A DNA stretch of 64,000 bases from positions 80,003-144,002 of the forward strand of contig NZ_JACJSE010000016.1 of the NCBI RefSeq assembly GCF_014698045.1, in the 5' to 3' direction. The notes below the pieces were generated by a model that saw only the letters and a list, made by a program, of their open reading frames with translations, did no database searches and was not told the DNA's origin. Position 1 is the first letter of the stretch; each line of letters starts with the position of its first letter. A program made the translations under genes and the position numbers. The stretch is from Aulosira sp. FACHB-615. Its GTDB lineage: Bacteria; Cyanobacteriota; Cyanobacteriia; Cyanobacteriales; Nostocaceae. Below are positions 16,491-27,200 of the stretch, piece by piece.

Positions 16491-18023
16491 ATGCCAGAAA
16501 TCCACCAATCTATTGCACAGCACTACCACGAACGTACTAAATATGACCCTCAAACCCTAGCCGCGAAAAATCAGAGGCTAGACTGGGCTAAACAGCCAGT
16601 ACCTTTTAAAGAGTATAAAATTGGCTCGGTTTTTGATCTGAAACCTTACCTGCAAGAATCGTTAGAACCCTTGGCTGCTCAAGCAGATGCAGGGTGGTGG
16701 CAAAGACTGTCTCGTTTACTGTTTCGGAGTTACGGGTTAACTGCCAGAATGCCTTCTATGGGTAGTGCAGTTTATTTGCGTTCTGCGCCTAGTGCTGGTG
16801 GGTTATATCCCGCAGAGGTGTATGTAGTTTCTCGCGGTACACCCATGCTCCCCGCCGGACTTTATAACTATCAGTGTCGCACTCATTCATTGATGTTGTA
16901 TTGGGAAAATGATGTGTGGCGAGCTTTGCAAGATGCTTGTTTTTGGCATCCGGCGTTAGAAGGTACGCAATTGGCAATTGTGGTGACTGCGGTTTTTTAT
17001 CGTTCGGCTTGGCGGTATGAAGACCGGGCTTATCGGCGAATTTTTCTGGATACAGGGCATTTGTTGGGGAATATTGAGTTAGCAAGTGCGATTACTGATT
17101 ACCGTCCCCACTTGATTGGCGGTTTTGTTGACGATGCGGTTAATGATTTGTTGTATATTGATCCGCAGCAAGAAGGTGCGATCGCAGTTTTGGCGATGGC
17201 AGACTTATTAGATATTCAGCAAAATTTGTCTACCGGATGCACAGCTTTACCTTCCGCCACAGAAACTAAATATCCCCCCATCCCTGATGGTGAGTTGCTG
17301 AAATATTTCCATCGTCACACCCAAATTCAATCAGGTATTACTGGTAAGTTGAATTTACCAGCAGTGAAACAAGAAAGGTCTTTGGAAGACAAATATAATT
17401 TCCCTTTCTGTCTGAAAATTCCCACTGCTACCACACCAATTGACTGGGGGATAAATCTCTCCAGTTTAGAAGCGACTATCCATAAGCGTCGTTCTACTCG
17501 TGCTTATAGTGGTGATGATTTAACCTTTGATGAACTCAAAGCTTTATTAGATTTTACCTACCAACCCCAAAATTACATCGACCAACATCTTGACCGGAAT
17601 CCCGACTACTTTGACCTCAACTTAATTGAAACATTTATTGCCGTGAGTGGAGTCAAAGGCTTGGAATCTGGCTGTTATTATTACGCGCCCAAAGCCCAAG
17701 AACTGCGCCAGATTCGGTTTAAAAACTTCCGCCGGGAATTACATTATCTATGTTTGGGTCAAGATTTAGGCAGAGATGCGGCTGCTGTTGTCTTTCATAC
17801 CGCAGACCTGAAAGCCGCTATTGCTCAGTATGGCGATCGCGTTTATCGTTATTTACACATGGATGCTGGGCATTTGGGTCAACGCTTAAATTTAGCCGCA
17901 GTCCATCTCAATTTGGGCGTGAGCGGTATTGGTGGTTTTTTTGATGACCAAGTAAATGAAGTTCTGGGTATTCCTACAGATGAAGCTGTTCTCTACATTA
18001 CTACGTTAGGAAGACCAAGATAA
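16491..18023 (+). CDS. SagB-type / double nitroreductase-domain protein
   Basis: A 510-residue protein made of two nitroreductase-like FMN domains. The first half has the SagB dehydrogenase pattern (LRSAPSAGGLYPAEVYVV, about residues 96-113; GLYNYQCRTHSL), the second repeats it (IHKRRSTRAYSGDDLTFDEL, about 333-352; ESGCYYYAPKAQEL; HLNLGVSGIGGFFDD). In peptide pathways SagB enzymes oxidise azolines to azoles, but no precursor peptide or cyclodehydratase is nearby, so a general flavin oxidoreductase is the safer call. Confidence 0.85.
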   Translation: MPEIHQSIAQHYHERTKYDPQTLAAKNQRLDWAKQPVPFKEYKIGSVFDLKPYLQESLEPLAAQADAGWWQRLSRLLFRSYGLTARMPSMGSAVYLRSAPSAGGLYPAEVYVVSRGTPMLPAGLYNYQCRTHSLMLYWENDVWRALQDACFWHPALEGTQLAIVVTAVFYRSAWRYEDRAYRRIFLDTGHLLGNIELASAITDYRPHLIGGFVDDAVNDLLYIDPQQEGAIAVLAMADLLDIQQNLSTGCTALPSATETKYPPIPDGELLKYFHRHTQIQSGITGKLNLPAVKQERSLEDKYNFPFCLKIPTATTPIDWGINLSSLEATIHKRRSTRAYSGDDLTFDELKALLDFTYQPQNYIDQHLDRNPDYFDLNLIETFIAVSGVKGLESGCYYYAPKAQELRQIRFKNFRRELHYLCLGQDLGRDAAAVVFHTADLKAAIAQYGDRVYRYLHMDAGHLGQRLNLAAVHLNLGVSGIGGFFDDQVNEVLGIPTDEAVLYITTLGRPR

Positions 18024-18094
18024 AACAACAGGACTGACGATATTTCCGCCGCGAGTGCAACGACGAGATCGACTGCACTCTGCGGTAAGTCATC

Positions 18095-18315
18095 AGGACT
18101 TACCCACAAAGATGATCAAATTGGGTGTAAGGGTTTTAAATACTTACACCCTCATACCCTCAATACGGTTCGGTTAACAAATATCTGTTGAGGTGAGCAG
18201 GGGGGCGGAGGAGCTTCAGGTGCAGGGGAGAGCGTACCTTCCTTCCCCCTTTCACCCCTTTCACCCCTGCACCCTGTTCTAAAACCTTATTTTTTCGTTT
18301 TTTTGCGTAAGTCCT
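18095..18315. mobile_element. MITE-like element, AGGACTTAC ends, enlarged interior
   Basis: Begins AGGACTTACCCACAAAGATG and ends TTTTTGCGTAAGTCCT. The left part resembles the 134-bp element just downstream (TTGGGTGTAAGGGTTTTAAATA, ACACCC words), but about 90 bp of extra G-rich sequence interrupts it. No ORF. Confidence 0.5.
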
Positions 18316-18344
18316 AACCATAACAAGTGTGTAGTCGGATATGA

Positions 18345-18478
18345 TTAGGACTTACGCACCAAGATTGTCTGTGGAGATTGGGTTTAGGGGTGAAAGGGTA
18401 TGGGGTGTAAGAGTTTTAGATACATACACCCCTATACCCCTACACCCTTGATTTTTCGTCTTACTACGTAAGTCCTAA
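18345..18478. mobile_element. 134-bp MITE-like element with perfect ends
   Basis: The best copy in the window. TTAGGACTTACG at the left pairs with CGTAAGTCCTAA at the right; similarity continues outward (ATATGATTAGG / CCTAATGATAT), giving about 18-bp terminal inverted repeats with one mismatch. The interior carries the words CACCAAGATTGTCT, AGATTGGG and CACCCTTGATTTTTCG shared with the elements at 33693 and 39110. No coding capacity. Confidence 0.65.
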
Positions 18479-18601
18479 TGATATCACTTGACATAAAATA
18501 TAGTGGTAAATGTCCAGCCAACAAAGACCAAAGTTTTTCTCAAAACTCAATATGATTCATATAGTTGGAATAACCGATGCTTTAAATATCACTTTATAAT
18601 T

Positions 18602-20293
18602 ATGGATGATGATTTCATATTTACTAACAATCCTTCTCCTATTTGGATATACGATAGCCAAAGCTGGCAATTTCTAAATGTAAATGGGGCGGCGATTAGT
18701 AAGTATGGTTATTCAAAAAAACAATTTCTGCAAATGCAAGTTACTGACTTGTATCATGCAGAATATCAACCGATTTTATTAGATATTATTAGGAATCATC
18801 ACAATCAGCTAAGTTTTAATTTTCAATGTCAACATCGTTGTTGTGATGGCAAATATATTGATGTTGAAATCTTTACATACTCCATAGAATATCAAAAGAA
18901 AAATGCTCATTTAGTTTATATTCAAGATGTTAGCCAGGAGAAAAAAATAAAGCATCATCTCCTAGCAGAAAGTTTTCCCACTTATGTGCAGGATAATCGC
19001 CTTTTAAAAACATCTTGGACTAATTGTCAAATGAGTACTATCTGTCAAGATATCACCAATTATAAGCAAACAGAACAGGCTTTAAAAACTCAGTTAGCAC
19101 GAGAACAATTAATGCGAACTGTAGTCCAAAGAATTCACCAATCTTTGAATTTACAAGATATCCTCAATGCTACAGTGCAAGAAGTACGACATTTACTGCA
19201 AGTAGAGCGGGTGATTGTTTATCAATTTACACCTGATAAGAGTGGTAAAGTCGTCGCCGAATCAGTGGAGACGGGGTGGAGAGAATCTTTAGGTGTCCAA
19301 ATTGAAGATACTTGTTTTCAAAGTGGGGCAGGCGTAGATTATTATTATGGGCGGAAACGAGCGATCGCCAATATTTACACAGCCGGACTGACAGATTGTC
19401 ATATTCGACTGTTAGAGCAATTTGAAGTCAAGGCTAACTTAGTTGTACCTATTTTACTAGAAGTCGGTGGCGACAATACTAGCTCTCGACTTTGGGGCTT
19501 GCTGGTTGCACATCAGTGTTCTCGTACAAGACAATGGGAAGACAATCAACTAGACTTGCTGGATCAACTTTCAGTGACAATTGCGATCGCTATTCAACAA
19601 TCTAGTATATTTCAGCAAGCCCAAACAGAATTAGCAGAACGGCAAAAAGCCGAAAGCGAATTGCGGAGTGCTTTAGCTGAAAAAGAAATTCTCTTAAAAG
19701 AAGTACATCATCGTGTTAAAAATAATTTGCAAATCGTTTCGAGTTTATTAGAACTCCAATCCCAGACTCTCATAGATCCCGAAGTAATTAGAGTTTTTCA
19801 AGATAGCCAAAATCGCATTGATTCCATTTCCTTAATTCACAAAAACCTATACACTTCCCCCAACATCGGACAATTAGATGTAGTTGATTATATCCAAAGT
19901 TTAGCAACTAGCATTTTAATATCTTACCAAAATGGGCTAGAGAGAATAGAATTAAAAACTGATATTGCCCCCATTAGTATCAATATTGATCAAGCGATCG
20001 CTTGTGGTTTAATCCTTAACGAATTAATCTCTAACTCCCTCAAACATGCCTTCCCCAAGGATCAGAAAGGTATTATCACTATTACCCTAGAAAAAAATCA
20101 TCATCATATCAAAATGTCTATTCAAGATAATGGTGTTGGGATACCCAATGATTTAGATTGGAGAAATAGCAATTCTTTAGGTCTATCTTTAGTATCTGAC
20201 TTAGTTACAGAACAGCTAGAAGGTAGCATTACTTTAGAACGTAATCACGGTACAGTGTTTACTATCCAATTTCCCCAGTTCACTTTGGAGTAA
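18602..20293 (+). CDS. PAS-GAF (cyanobacteriochrome-like) histidine kinase, HisKA_2 type
   Basis: About 563 residues from the ATG at 18602 (MDDDFIFTNN); the frame extends upstream to a GTG at 18503 but that part is not domain-like. Order: a PAS domain (PSPIWIYDSQSWQFLNVN; VYIQDVSQEKK), a GAF domain, then a HisKA_2 box (LLKEVHHRVKNNLQIVSSLL, phospho-acceptor His) and a HATPase (ILNELISNSLKHAF; DNGVGIP; SLGLSLV). The GAF has D-T-C-F (EDTCFQSG) and a Cys-His (TDCHIRLLEQFEVKANLVV), the two cysteines that bind bilin in DXCF cyanobacteriochromes. A light-responsive kinase is therefore likely. It is followed 92 bp later by a receiver-kinase, a probable partner. Confidence 0.9.
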   Translation: MDDDFIFTNNPSPIWIYDSQSWQFLNVNGAAISKYGYSKKQFLQMQVTDLYHAEYQPILLDIIRNHHNQLSFNFQCQHRCCDGKYIDVEIFTYSIEYQKKNAHLVYIQDVSQEKKIKHHLLAESFPTYVQDNRLLKTSWTNCQMSTICQDITNYKQTEQALKTQLAREQLMRTVVQRIHQSLNLQDILNATVQEVRHLLQVERVIVYQFTPDKSGKVVAESVETGWRESLGVQIEDTCFQSGAGVDYYYGRKRAIANIYTAGLTDCHIRLLEQFEVKANLVVPILLEVGGDNTSSRLWGLLVAHQCSRTRQWEDNQLDLLDQLSVTIAIAIQQSSIFQQAQTELAERQKAESELRSALAEKEILLKEVHHRVKNNLQIVSSLLELQSQTLIDPEVIRVFQDSQNRIDSISLIHKNLYTSPNIGQLDVVDYIQSLATSILISYQNGLERIELKTDIAPISINIDQAIACGLILNELISNSLKHAFPKDQKGIITITLEKNHHHIKMSIQDNGVGIPNDLDWRNSNSLGLSLVSDLVTEQLEGSITLERNHGTVFTIQFPQFTLE

Positions 20294-20379
20294 TATAGGA
20301 ATCATAAAAAAATTCTCTTTCCTACTGCCTTACTTCCAACCTGCACAGATAATATCAAACATCAAACCAGATTCATATA
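20294..20379. mobile_element. Degenerate TATAGGA-type inverted-repeat element
   Basis: TATAGGAATCAT at the left and ATCAAACCAGATTCATATA at the right are the ends of the element also seen at 37781-37902. This copy fills almost the whole gap between two signalling genes and starts directly after the first one's stop codon. Confidence 0.4.
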
Positions 20380-20385
20380 TTTCTA

Positions 20386-21882
20386 ATGGAGCCAGTGAAA
20401 ATTTTAGTTGTTGAAGATGAAGTCATAGTTGCTAGAACCATTGCTAACCAACTAAATCAACTAGGATATACAGTCATCGGTACAGCTTCTTCAGGACAAG
20501 TTGCTATTGCTAAAGCCTTAGAAGGTAAACCAGAATTAGTGTTAATGGATGTCATCTTAAAAGGTGAGATGGATGGAATTACCGCCGCATCTCACATTCG
20601 AGAGCAGTTAGATATTCCGGTAATATTTCTCACGGCTTATGGTGATAATCAGACAGTACAGCGAGCTAAAACTACTCAACCATTTGGCTACATCATTAAA
20701 CCTTTTACACCCAAAGATTTGCGGATAGCCATTGAAATTGGTTTATTAAAACATCAATTAGAACAGGACTTAAGAGAAAATCGAGATAGATTAGCCACTC
20801 TTTTAAACTCTATGAGTGATGCTGTCATTGCCACAAATGAACAAGGAATTGTGACATTTATTAACCCAGCAGCAGAGTCGCTAACAGGTTGGAAACAAAC
20901 AGATGCTTTGGGTAAAGACATATCTAAAATTTTGCAGCTAGTTGATGAAGTCACTGAAACTTCTGTAGAAAACCCTGTGACTAGAGTTTTAAGGGAACAA
21001 AAGGTTGTCTATTTAAATGACTTTACATCATTAATTACAAAAGATGGCTCTAGAGTTCCTATTGGAGATAGTGCTTCTCCGATTATGCGACATCCTGGGC
21101 AAATCAATGGTGTCGTAGTGGTATTTTGGGATCTCAGCGAACGGCGACAAACACAATTACTCGAACAAGCATTGCTAAAAGAGCAAGAAGTTAACCAACT
21201 AAAATCCCTCTTTATTTCTACTGTTTCTCATGAATTTCGGAATCCGTTAAGTGTGATTCAATCTTCAGTAGAATTGATTGAACTGCAAGGGGAAAATTTA
21301 ACGGTAGAAAAAAGAAATACTTATTTAAACCGAATTAGTAATGCAGTGCAATCCATGAAACAACTCATGGAAGATGTGCTGTTTATGGGGAAAGCAGATG
21401 CAGGTAAATTGGAGTGTCATCCTCATCATCTAAATCTCGACGAATTTTGTCGAGAATTGTTAGCTGAATTTACGATGATTCATCCTACGGGCGCAGAAAT
21501 TATTTATAACTGCCAGAGCGATCGCACCAATGCCTGGATGGATGAACAATTATTACGTTACATATTCACAAATTTACTCAATAACGCTATTAAATATTCT
21601 CCTAAAGGTAAAAAAATCCTATTTGGTTTAACTTGCGATTTAATTCATCAAGTAGCTATCTTTTGCATTCAAGACCAAGGAATTGGCATCCCCGAAGTTG
21701 ATCAAGCCAGAATATTTGAATCATTTTATCGAGCCTCTAATGTCAAATCCATTCCAGGTACAGGACTGGGATTAGTCATTGTGAAAAAGTGTGTAGAAGC
21801 ACATCAAGGAGAAATTAGCATTCACAGTCAAGCTGGTGTTGGTAGCACATTCACAGTAACTTTGCCATTAAATTGTTCATAA
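20386..21882 (+). CDS. Receiver-PAS-histidine kinase
   Basis: A 498-residue response regulator fused to a kinase. Residues 1-125 are a CheY-like receiver with the acidic pocket (VVEDE), phospho-acceptor Asp in LVLMDVILKG and the invariant Lys in GYIIKPF. A PAS domain follows (LLNSMSDAVIATNEQGIVTF; GVVVVFWDLSERR), then HisKA (FISTVSHEFRNPLSVIQSSV) and HATPase (NLLNNAIKYS; DQGIGIP; GTGLGLVIVKKC). An N-terminal receiver feeding its own kinase is common in cyanobacterial phosphorelays. The upstream light-type kinase is the obvious phosphate donor; the downstream gene handles cyclic di-GMP. Confidence 0.93.
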   Translation: MEPVKILVVEDEVIVARTIANQLNQLGYTVIGTASSGQVAIAKALEGKPELVLMDVILKGEMDGITAASHIREQLDIPVIFLTAYGDNQTVQRAKTTQPFGYIIKPFTPKDLRIAIEIGLLKHQLEQDLRENRDRLATLLNSMSDAVIATNEQGIVTFINPAAESLTGWKQTDALGKDISKILQLVDEVTETSVENPVTRVLREQKVVYLNDFTSLITKDGSRVPIGDSASPIMRHPGQINGVVVVFWDLSERRQTQLLEQALLKEQEVNQLKSLFISTVSHEFRNPLSVIQSSVELIELQGENLTVEKRNTYLNRISNAVQSMKQLMEDVLFMGKADAGKLECHPHHLNLDEFCRELLAEFTMIHPTGAEIIYNCQSDRTNAWMDEQLLRYIFTNLLNNAIKYSPKGKKILFGLTCDLIHQVAIFCIQDQGIGIPEVDQARIFESFYRASNVKSIPGTGLGLVIVKKCVEAHQGEISIHSQAGVGSTFTVTLPLNCS

Positions 21883-22028
21883 AATATCAACAAAGGCTGC
21901 TTTGGGAAACTTTAAACAAATGGACTAAATATTACCAAATCTTCATTTACTTCAAGCATAATTTATCTTTAAAATCTACATTTGGGGGCAAACTAAAAGA
22001 AGTCAGATCATTAAAAATTGTGTTTTCT

Positions 22029-24239
22029 ATGAGCCAGAAATGTCCTACTTCCAAAACTTGTGCTTGTTGTCATCTTGCACGTTGCCAAAGCCAGGAAGCA
22101 GGCAGGATTTTTCTCTGGTTTCCTGTTTCCCATACCTTAACAAAAGTCACAAATTACTTGCAGCAGTCTGAGCTAAAGTATGAACTCATGCAAGAGCGTC
22201 CGGGGTTAAGTGTAGACTGTAAACCCGGACAAGCCCAGGAAATTGCTCGAAAACTAGCTAAACTTTTAGCGCCAAGAGAGTTGCAAGAGACGCAAGTTTT
22301 GTTTATTCGCGGTGCTATTCAACCGCAACTGCAAGACTTTAGTGATATTGTTTCATTACAACGCTTCATTAAGTTTAATCAATCTGACTGGCTAGTAGAT
22401 ATGCTGGCCAAAGAACAATTCACGAGTTACTTTCAACCAATTGTTTCAATTCAGAATACGTCCCAAGTTTATGGATATGAGTCGCTGTTACGTGGCTTAG
22501 ATGAACAAGGTAATTTATTGTCAATAGAACCAATATTAGAATTAGCAACAGAAGCTGGACTGATACCCCAATTAGACCGACTGGCTCGCCTCAAAAGCAT
22601 CACGGAATTTAGCCGTCATCAAGTCAACGGGAAAATTTTTATCAATTTTTCACCCACAGCATTGTATGACCCCGTTTCTTGTCTCCGTAGTACAGTCGCC
22701 GCAATTGATCAAGCAGGTATTTCCCATGAACGGGTTGTTTTTGAAGTTGTCGAGTCAGATAATCCTCAAGATTTAGCTCACCTCAAAGCCGTATTGCAAT
22801 TTTACCGAGATTCAGGGTTTTCAGTTGCCTTGGATGATCTTGGCTCTGGTTATTCTGGTTTGAACTTGTTGCATCAGCTACGCCCAGACTTTATCAAGTT
22901 AGATATGGAGTTAATTCGAGATGTGCATCAAGATTTGTATAAAGCTTCAATTACCGAGAAAATTTTGGAAATTGCCCAAAAGTTAAATATCTATACCGTT
23001 GCTGAAGGAATTGAGTGTATTGAGGAATTAAATTGGTTAAGAGAAAGAGGCGCGACTTTTGCTCAAGGCTATTTAATTGCTAAACCTCATCCTGAACCTG
23101 TGACGATAACTCCGCACTTTGATGCGATCGCCTTAAGTTTAGCATCGGTGGATGATCAACCAATCAAGCAGCAGGTAAAACACCAAAGTGAGTCTGAACG
23201 CATTGTTGCTGCTGTCACCCAGCGCATCCGCAAATCTTTAGAGTTAAACGAAATTTTGCAAACCACAGCCGATGAAGTGCGACAATTGTTTGCTGTAGAC
23301 CGAGTGGTAATTTATCGCTTTGAACCAGACTGGAGTGGGTTAGTCGCTGTCGAGTCTTTAGCACCAGGTTGTATGTCTTTGTTGGGATGGAATGTGATGG
23401 ATACTTGTTTTCTTTCCACCCGCGCCGATTATTACCAGCAAGGCAATACCAGAGCAATTGAAAATATAGAAAATGAAGGACTATCACCTTGTCACATTCA
23501 ACTGTTGCGGAAGTTACAAATTCGGGCAAACTTGGTTGTACCGATTCTGCAACAAGAGCGTTTATGGGGATTATTAATTGCTCATCAATGTAGTAGTACT
23601 AGACAATGGCGGCAATCGGAGATTAATTTATTTAACCAGTTAGCCGAACAAGCTGCGATCGCCATTCACCAATCGGAACTCTACCATAAATTACAAAAAG
23701 CAAACCAAGAATTACAGCGTCTTGCGGCTTCTGATGGTCTGACTCAAGTAGCGAATCGGCGCTGCTTTGATGACACACTTAACAACGAATGGCAAAGATT
23801 AGCCAGAGAACAAGCTTACTTATCTTTAATTTTATGTGATGTCGATTGTTTTAAACTCTACAACGATACTCATGGACATCTGGCGGGAGACGATGCTTTA
23901 AGAAATGTTGCCCAAGCAATTTCTCAGATCATTAAACGCCCTGCGGATTTAGTAGCTCGCTATGGCGGCGAAGAATTTGCCATTATTTTACCTTATACCA
24001 ATGCTGAAGGTGCGATCGCAGTTGCCACAGAAATTCAAACTCATATCCGTGCATTGCAATTGCCACATCCCAAGTCTGAAGTCAATCAATTCATTACCCT
24101 TAGTCTCGGTGTCGCAACCATCATTCCCAATCATCAATCGTCCCCTGCAACCTTAATTGCTGCTGCTGATCAAGGACTGTATCAGGCAAAAGCCCAAGGG
24201 CGAAACTGTATAGTACAGATTGACTGTGAAAGATGCTAA
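22029..24239 (+). CDS. EAL-GAF(cyanobacteriochrome-like)-GGDEF cyclic-di-GMP enzyme
   Basis: About 736 residues from the ATG at 22029 (MSQKCPTSK); the frame stays open 52 codons upstream but overlaps the preceding gene. A Cys-rich N-terminus (CPTSKTCACCHLARC) could bind metal. The EAL phosphodiesterase domain keeps the catalytic set: E in YESLLRG, N in INFSP, E in FEVVES, DD in ALDDLGSGYSG, K in FIKLD, E in AEGIE and Q in AQGYLIAKP. The GAF has MDTCFLST and SPCHIQLLRKLQIRANLVV, as in DXCF cyanobacteriochromes. The GGDEF domain reads RYGGEEF with an RPAD inhibitory site just before it. It may both make and break cyclic di-GMP under light control. Confidence 0.92.
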   Translation: MSQKCPTSKTCACCHLARCQSQEAGRIFLWFPVSHTLTKVTNYLQQSELKYELMQERPGLSVDCKPGQAQEIARKLAKLLAPRELQETQVLFIRGAIQPQLQDFSDIVSLQRFIKFNQSDWLVDMLAKEQFTSYFQPIVSIQNTSQVYGYESLLRGLDEQGNLLSIEPILELATEAGLIPQLDRLARLKSITEFSRHQVNGKIFINFSPTALYDPVSCLRSTVAAIDQAGISHERVVFEVVESDNPQDLAHLKAVLQFYRDSGFSVALDDLGSGYSGLNLLHQLRPDFIKLDMELIRDVHQDLYKASITEKILEIAQKLNIYTVAEGIECIEELNWLRERGATFAQGYLIAKPHPEPVTITPHFDAIALSLASVDDQPIKQQVKHQSESERIVAAVTQRIRKSLELNEILQTTADEVRQLFAVDRVVIYRFEPDWSGLVAVESLAPGCMSLLGWNVMDTCFLSTRADYYQQGNTRAIENIENEGLSPCHIQLLRKLQIRANLVVPILQQERLWGLLIAHQCSSTRQWRQSEINLFNQLAEQAAIAIHQSELYHKLQKANQELQRLAASDGLTQVANRRCFDDTLNNEWQRLAREQAYLSLILCDVDCFKLYNDTHGHLAGDDALRNVAQAISQIIKRPADLVARYGGEEFAIILPYTNAEGAIAVATEIQTHIRALQLPHPKSEVNQFITLSLGVATIIPNHQSSPATLIAAADQGLYQAKAQGRNCIVQIDCERC

Positions 24240-24259
24240 GGTCAATTAAAATTTGAGGT

Positions 24260-27200
24260 TCAATTTATCATAATTCGAGAGCCTTCAGGAGATTTTTCTA
24301 CTTTGATTTGTGTTCCTAACTGTTCTCCTAGCGCAGAAACATGAGTAATCACACCTACTAATTTATCTTGTTCACCCAATGACTGTAGAATACTTGAGAC
24401 GCTTTGGAGAGTTTCTGCATCTAATGTTCCAAAGCCCTCATCTATAAACAAACTGCCTAACTTAGCTCCTCTTGACAGCCTTTCTGAGAGTGCTAAAGCC
24501 AAAGATAAAGAAGTCGCAAAAGTTTCCCCACCGGATAATGTTTGTATTCGTCTTGGTTCGCCACCGCTCCAATTATCTTCTACAGAGTATTTTTTATCAG
24601 CATATTTCAAGGCGTAGCGATGTTCTGTCAGTTCCTTTAAAAATACTGTTGCTTGTTCTACTAACTCCTGCTGAAAATTCTGGAGAATATACTCTTGAAA
24701 GCGATCCGATTTTAACTCTTTGGATAAGATACGATACGTTTCTAAATCTTCCTGTTTCGCAGATAATCGAAGTTGTAATGTTGCTGATTCTGCTTGTTGT
24801 TCTTCAGCTTTAGTAATCCAAAGTTTTAAATTATTATATTCATCTTGTGTTTGCTTACGCTTTTCTTCGGTATTCACAACAGATTGCTCATGCTGGGCAA
24901 TTATTTCTGGATTTGTGATCTGATCGCCGATTTCATTAGTTTCCTGGATAATCAGAGTTTCTAACTTAAGTTTTTCATTGTCATATTTTGTAATTTGTCC
25001 CTGCCACATATTTTGTTGTTCCGGTGATGCTTTACTCGCCTCAAAACCTGCTTCTGTCAAATTTTCTAATGACAAGCGAGTTTGCCATTCAGTTTCTATG
25101 CTTAATTTTTCAGTGGAAGCTAAATCAAAGTCTTCTCGTGCTTTTAAATCATTTTGTTGAGCCTGGATAAATTCATCATTGGCAGTTCTAAAAAACTTAT
25201 CGGCTTGCTGAAGACGCTCGTCTAAATCGTGTTTAGCTTGTTCTAGTTTTCGGGATAAATTATCGTAAGTATCGCCATCAGTAAGTTGTGATAATTTCTC
25301 TACAGTTTCCTGAAGTTGTGTTTGTTGGTGTTCTACTTCACTGAGTGCGTCTTGATGCTGGGCTTGGGTATCTGATAACTTATTTTTTGCAAAGTTTAAA
25401 TTTTGTTCACTGGCTTTAAATTCAACATCTGCTTTGTCTTTTTTACTTAAATATTCTTGATACTTAGTATTACTTTCTTGTAATTCTTTGTATTCATGCT
25501 GAAGTGCCTTAATATCCCATTTATCTATTTTTAAGATAGCAGTAATTTGTTGGTTTTCTGCCTGTAAATCTGCTTCTTTATCGGCTAATATTTGGCGGTA
25601 TTCAGTTTCTTGTTTTTTCAGTTCTTCTATTGTGGTTGCAGCTTTAGTTTTATCATCAGCAGCTTTTTGACGGTTTTGTTCAGCCATGCGAACGCGTCTC
25701 TCTAATGCTTGGATATCCTGTGAAGCTTCTAGTTGTGGTAACAAGTGGTCTTCTGAATATACTCCGCCACAAACTGGACAATCATCACCAGTATGGAGCA
25801 TGGCACGTAAAGCAGAAGCATGATTTTTTTGCCTTACAGTATCTAATTTAACCCGAATTTGCTCACATTCTTCTAGGTATTTTTGCAGACTTAAAATAGT
25901 AGACTGATAGTTATCATCAGCCGTTGTTAATTGTTGAGCAATTTGTTGTAATTTTAAGCGATCGCTGTCAACTTGCTTTTGAAGACCTTCCCATTTAATT
26001 AATAATGGCGAGGCTTGTTTAAGCTGTTCTAGTCTTGTACCACCAAGTGAATATTGAGTAAGTTCATTATTTGCTTTAGCCAATATCTGTTTTTTCTCAG
26101 TTAATTCAGCTTCAGCCTTCGCTACAGCTTTACTAGCTTCAGTTACCAAATTAGATTTGTCTGCTAAAATTTTTTTGAACCGTTTGAGTTCCTCGCTCAA
26201 TTTACAACGTTGTTCTTCATAAACTTTGCCGGCATTAAGCGCAGCTTCTCGCTGTTTTAACTGTGGTGTTATCTCAGCCTGATAGGCTTGTACTTGACTT
26301 AAATTATCCTGCTGAATTTTCAAAGCTGATTCTTTATCAATCAAAGCTTTGGCAGCATTCTTGGCGGCAGTTTGGGTGCTATGATAACGAGTACGTGCAG
26401 AATTGACTGATGTGTAAATAGCTGATAAGCGATCGCAAACTCGCGCTTGCTCTAATTGCCGTTTTAAATCACTTATTTTTGTAGCCTGTTTGTTTAATGC
26501 CTCAAGTTGCTGTTGTCGCTCTGCTAAAATTTGAAGACACTGCAATAATCTTTTTTCTGCTTCTAAAACTGTTTTTGCATTGGCAATGGCTGTATTTAAT
26601 TGAGGTAGTTCTTGTTCTAAAATATGATAACGGTTGCGCCAAGAATTTAGTTCAACATCCGATGTTAAATTTAAAGTTTTCAATCGTTCTTCGATTGCCT
26701 TGCACTCCCCTTCAAGAAGATTGGCTTCCTTCTCCGCCTGTTGACGCATATCTTCTAAAATTTGGTAGCCAGTCAGTTTTCGTAAAATTTCTCGGCGTTC
26801 CGTAGCTTCACTTTTAAGGAATTTATCGAATTGTCCTTGAGGTAAAAAGATAACTTTGGTAAAAGTATCAAAATTCATCCTCAAAATATTCTCAATTGCC
26901 GTATTAATTTCTGTCTCCCTTTGTTCTCCCAAAGGTTGCCAATCACCTTTAATTCGCTTTTCTAATTTGAAGTTAGTTTGCGATGTTTTAGCACGATATA
27001 GCCAGGAGCGAAAAACTTGATATTCAATATCATCTACTAAAAAACGTAATGATACTTGTAATCTTAAACTACCCTGACTCAATAATTCTTTGGGTTGAGT
27101 TTTACCACCAAATCTTGCCACCTTTCCATAAAGTGCTAAAGTCATGGCATCTAGCAAGGAAGATTTACCTGCACCAGTTGGGCCAGTAATAGCAAATAAA

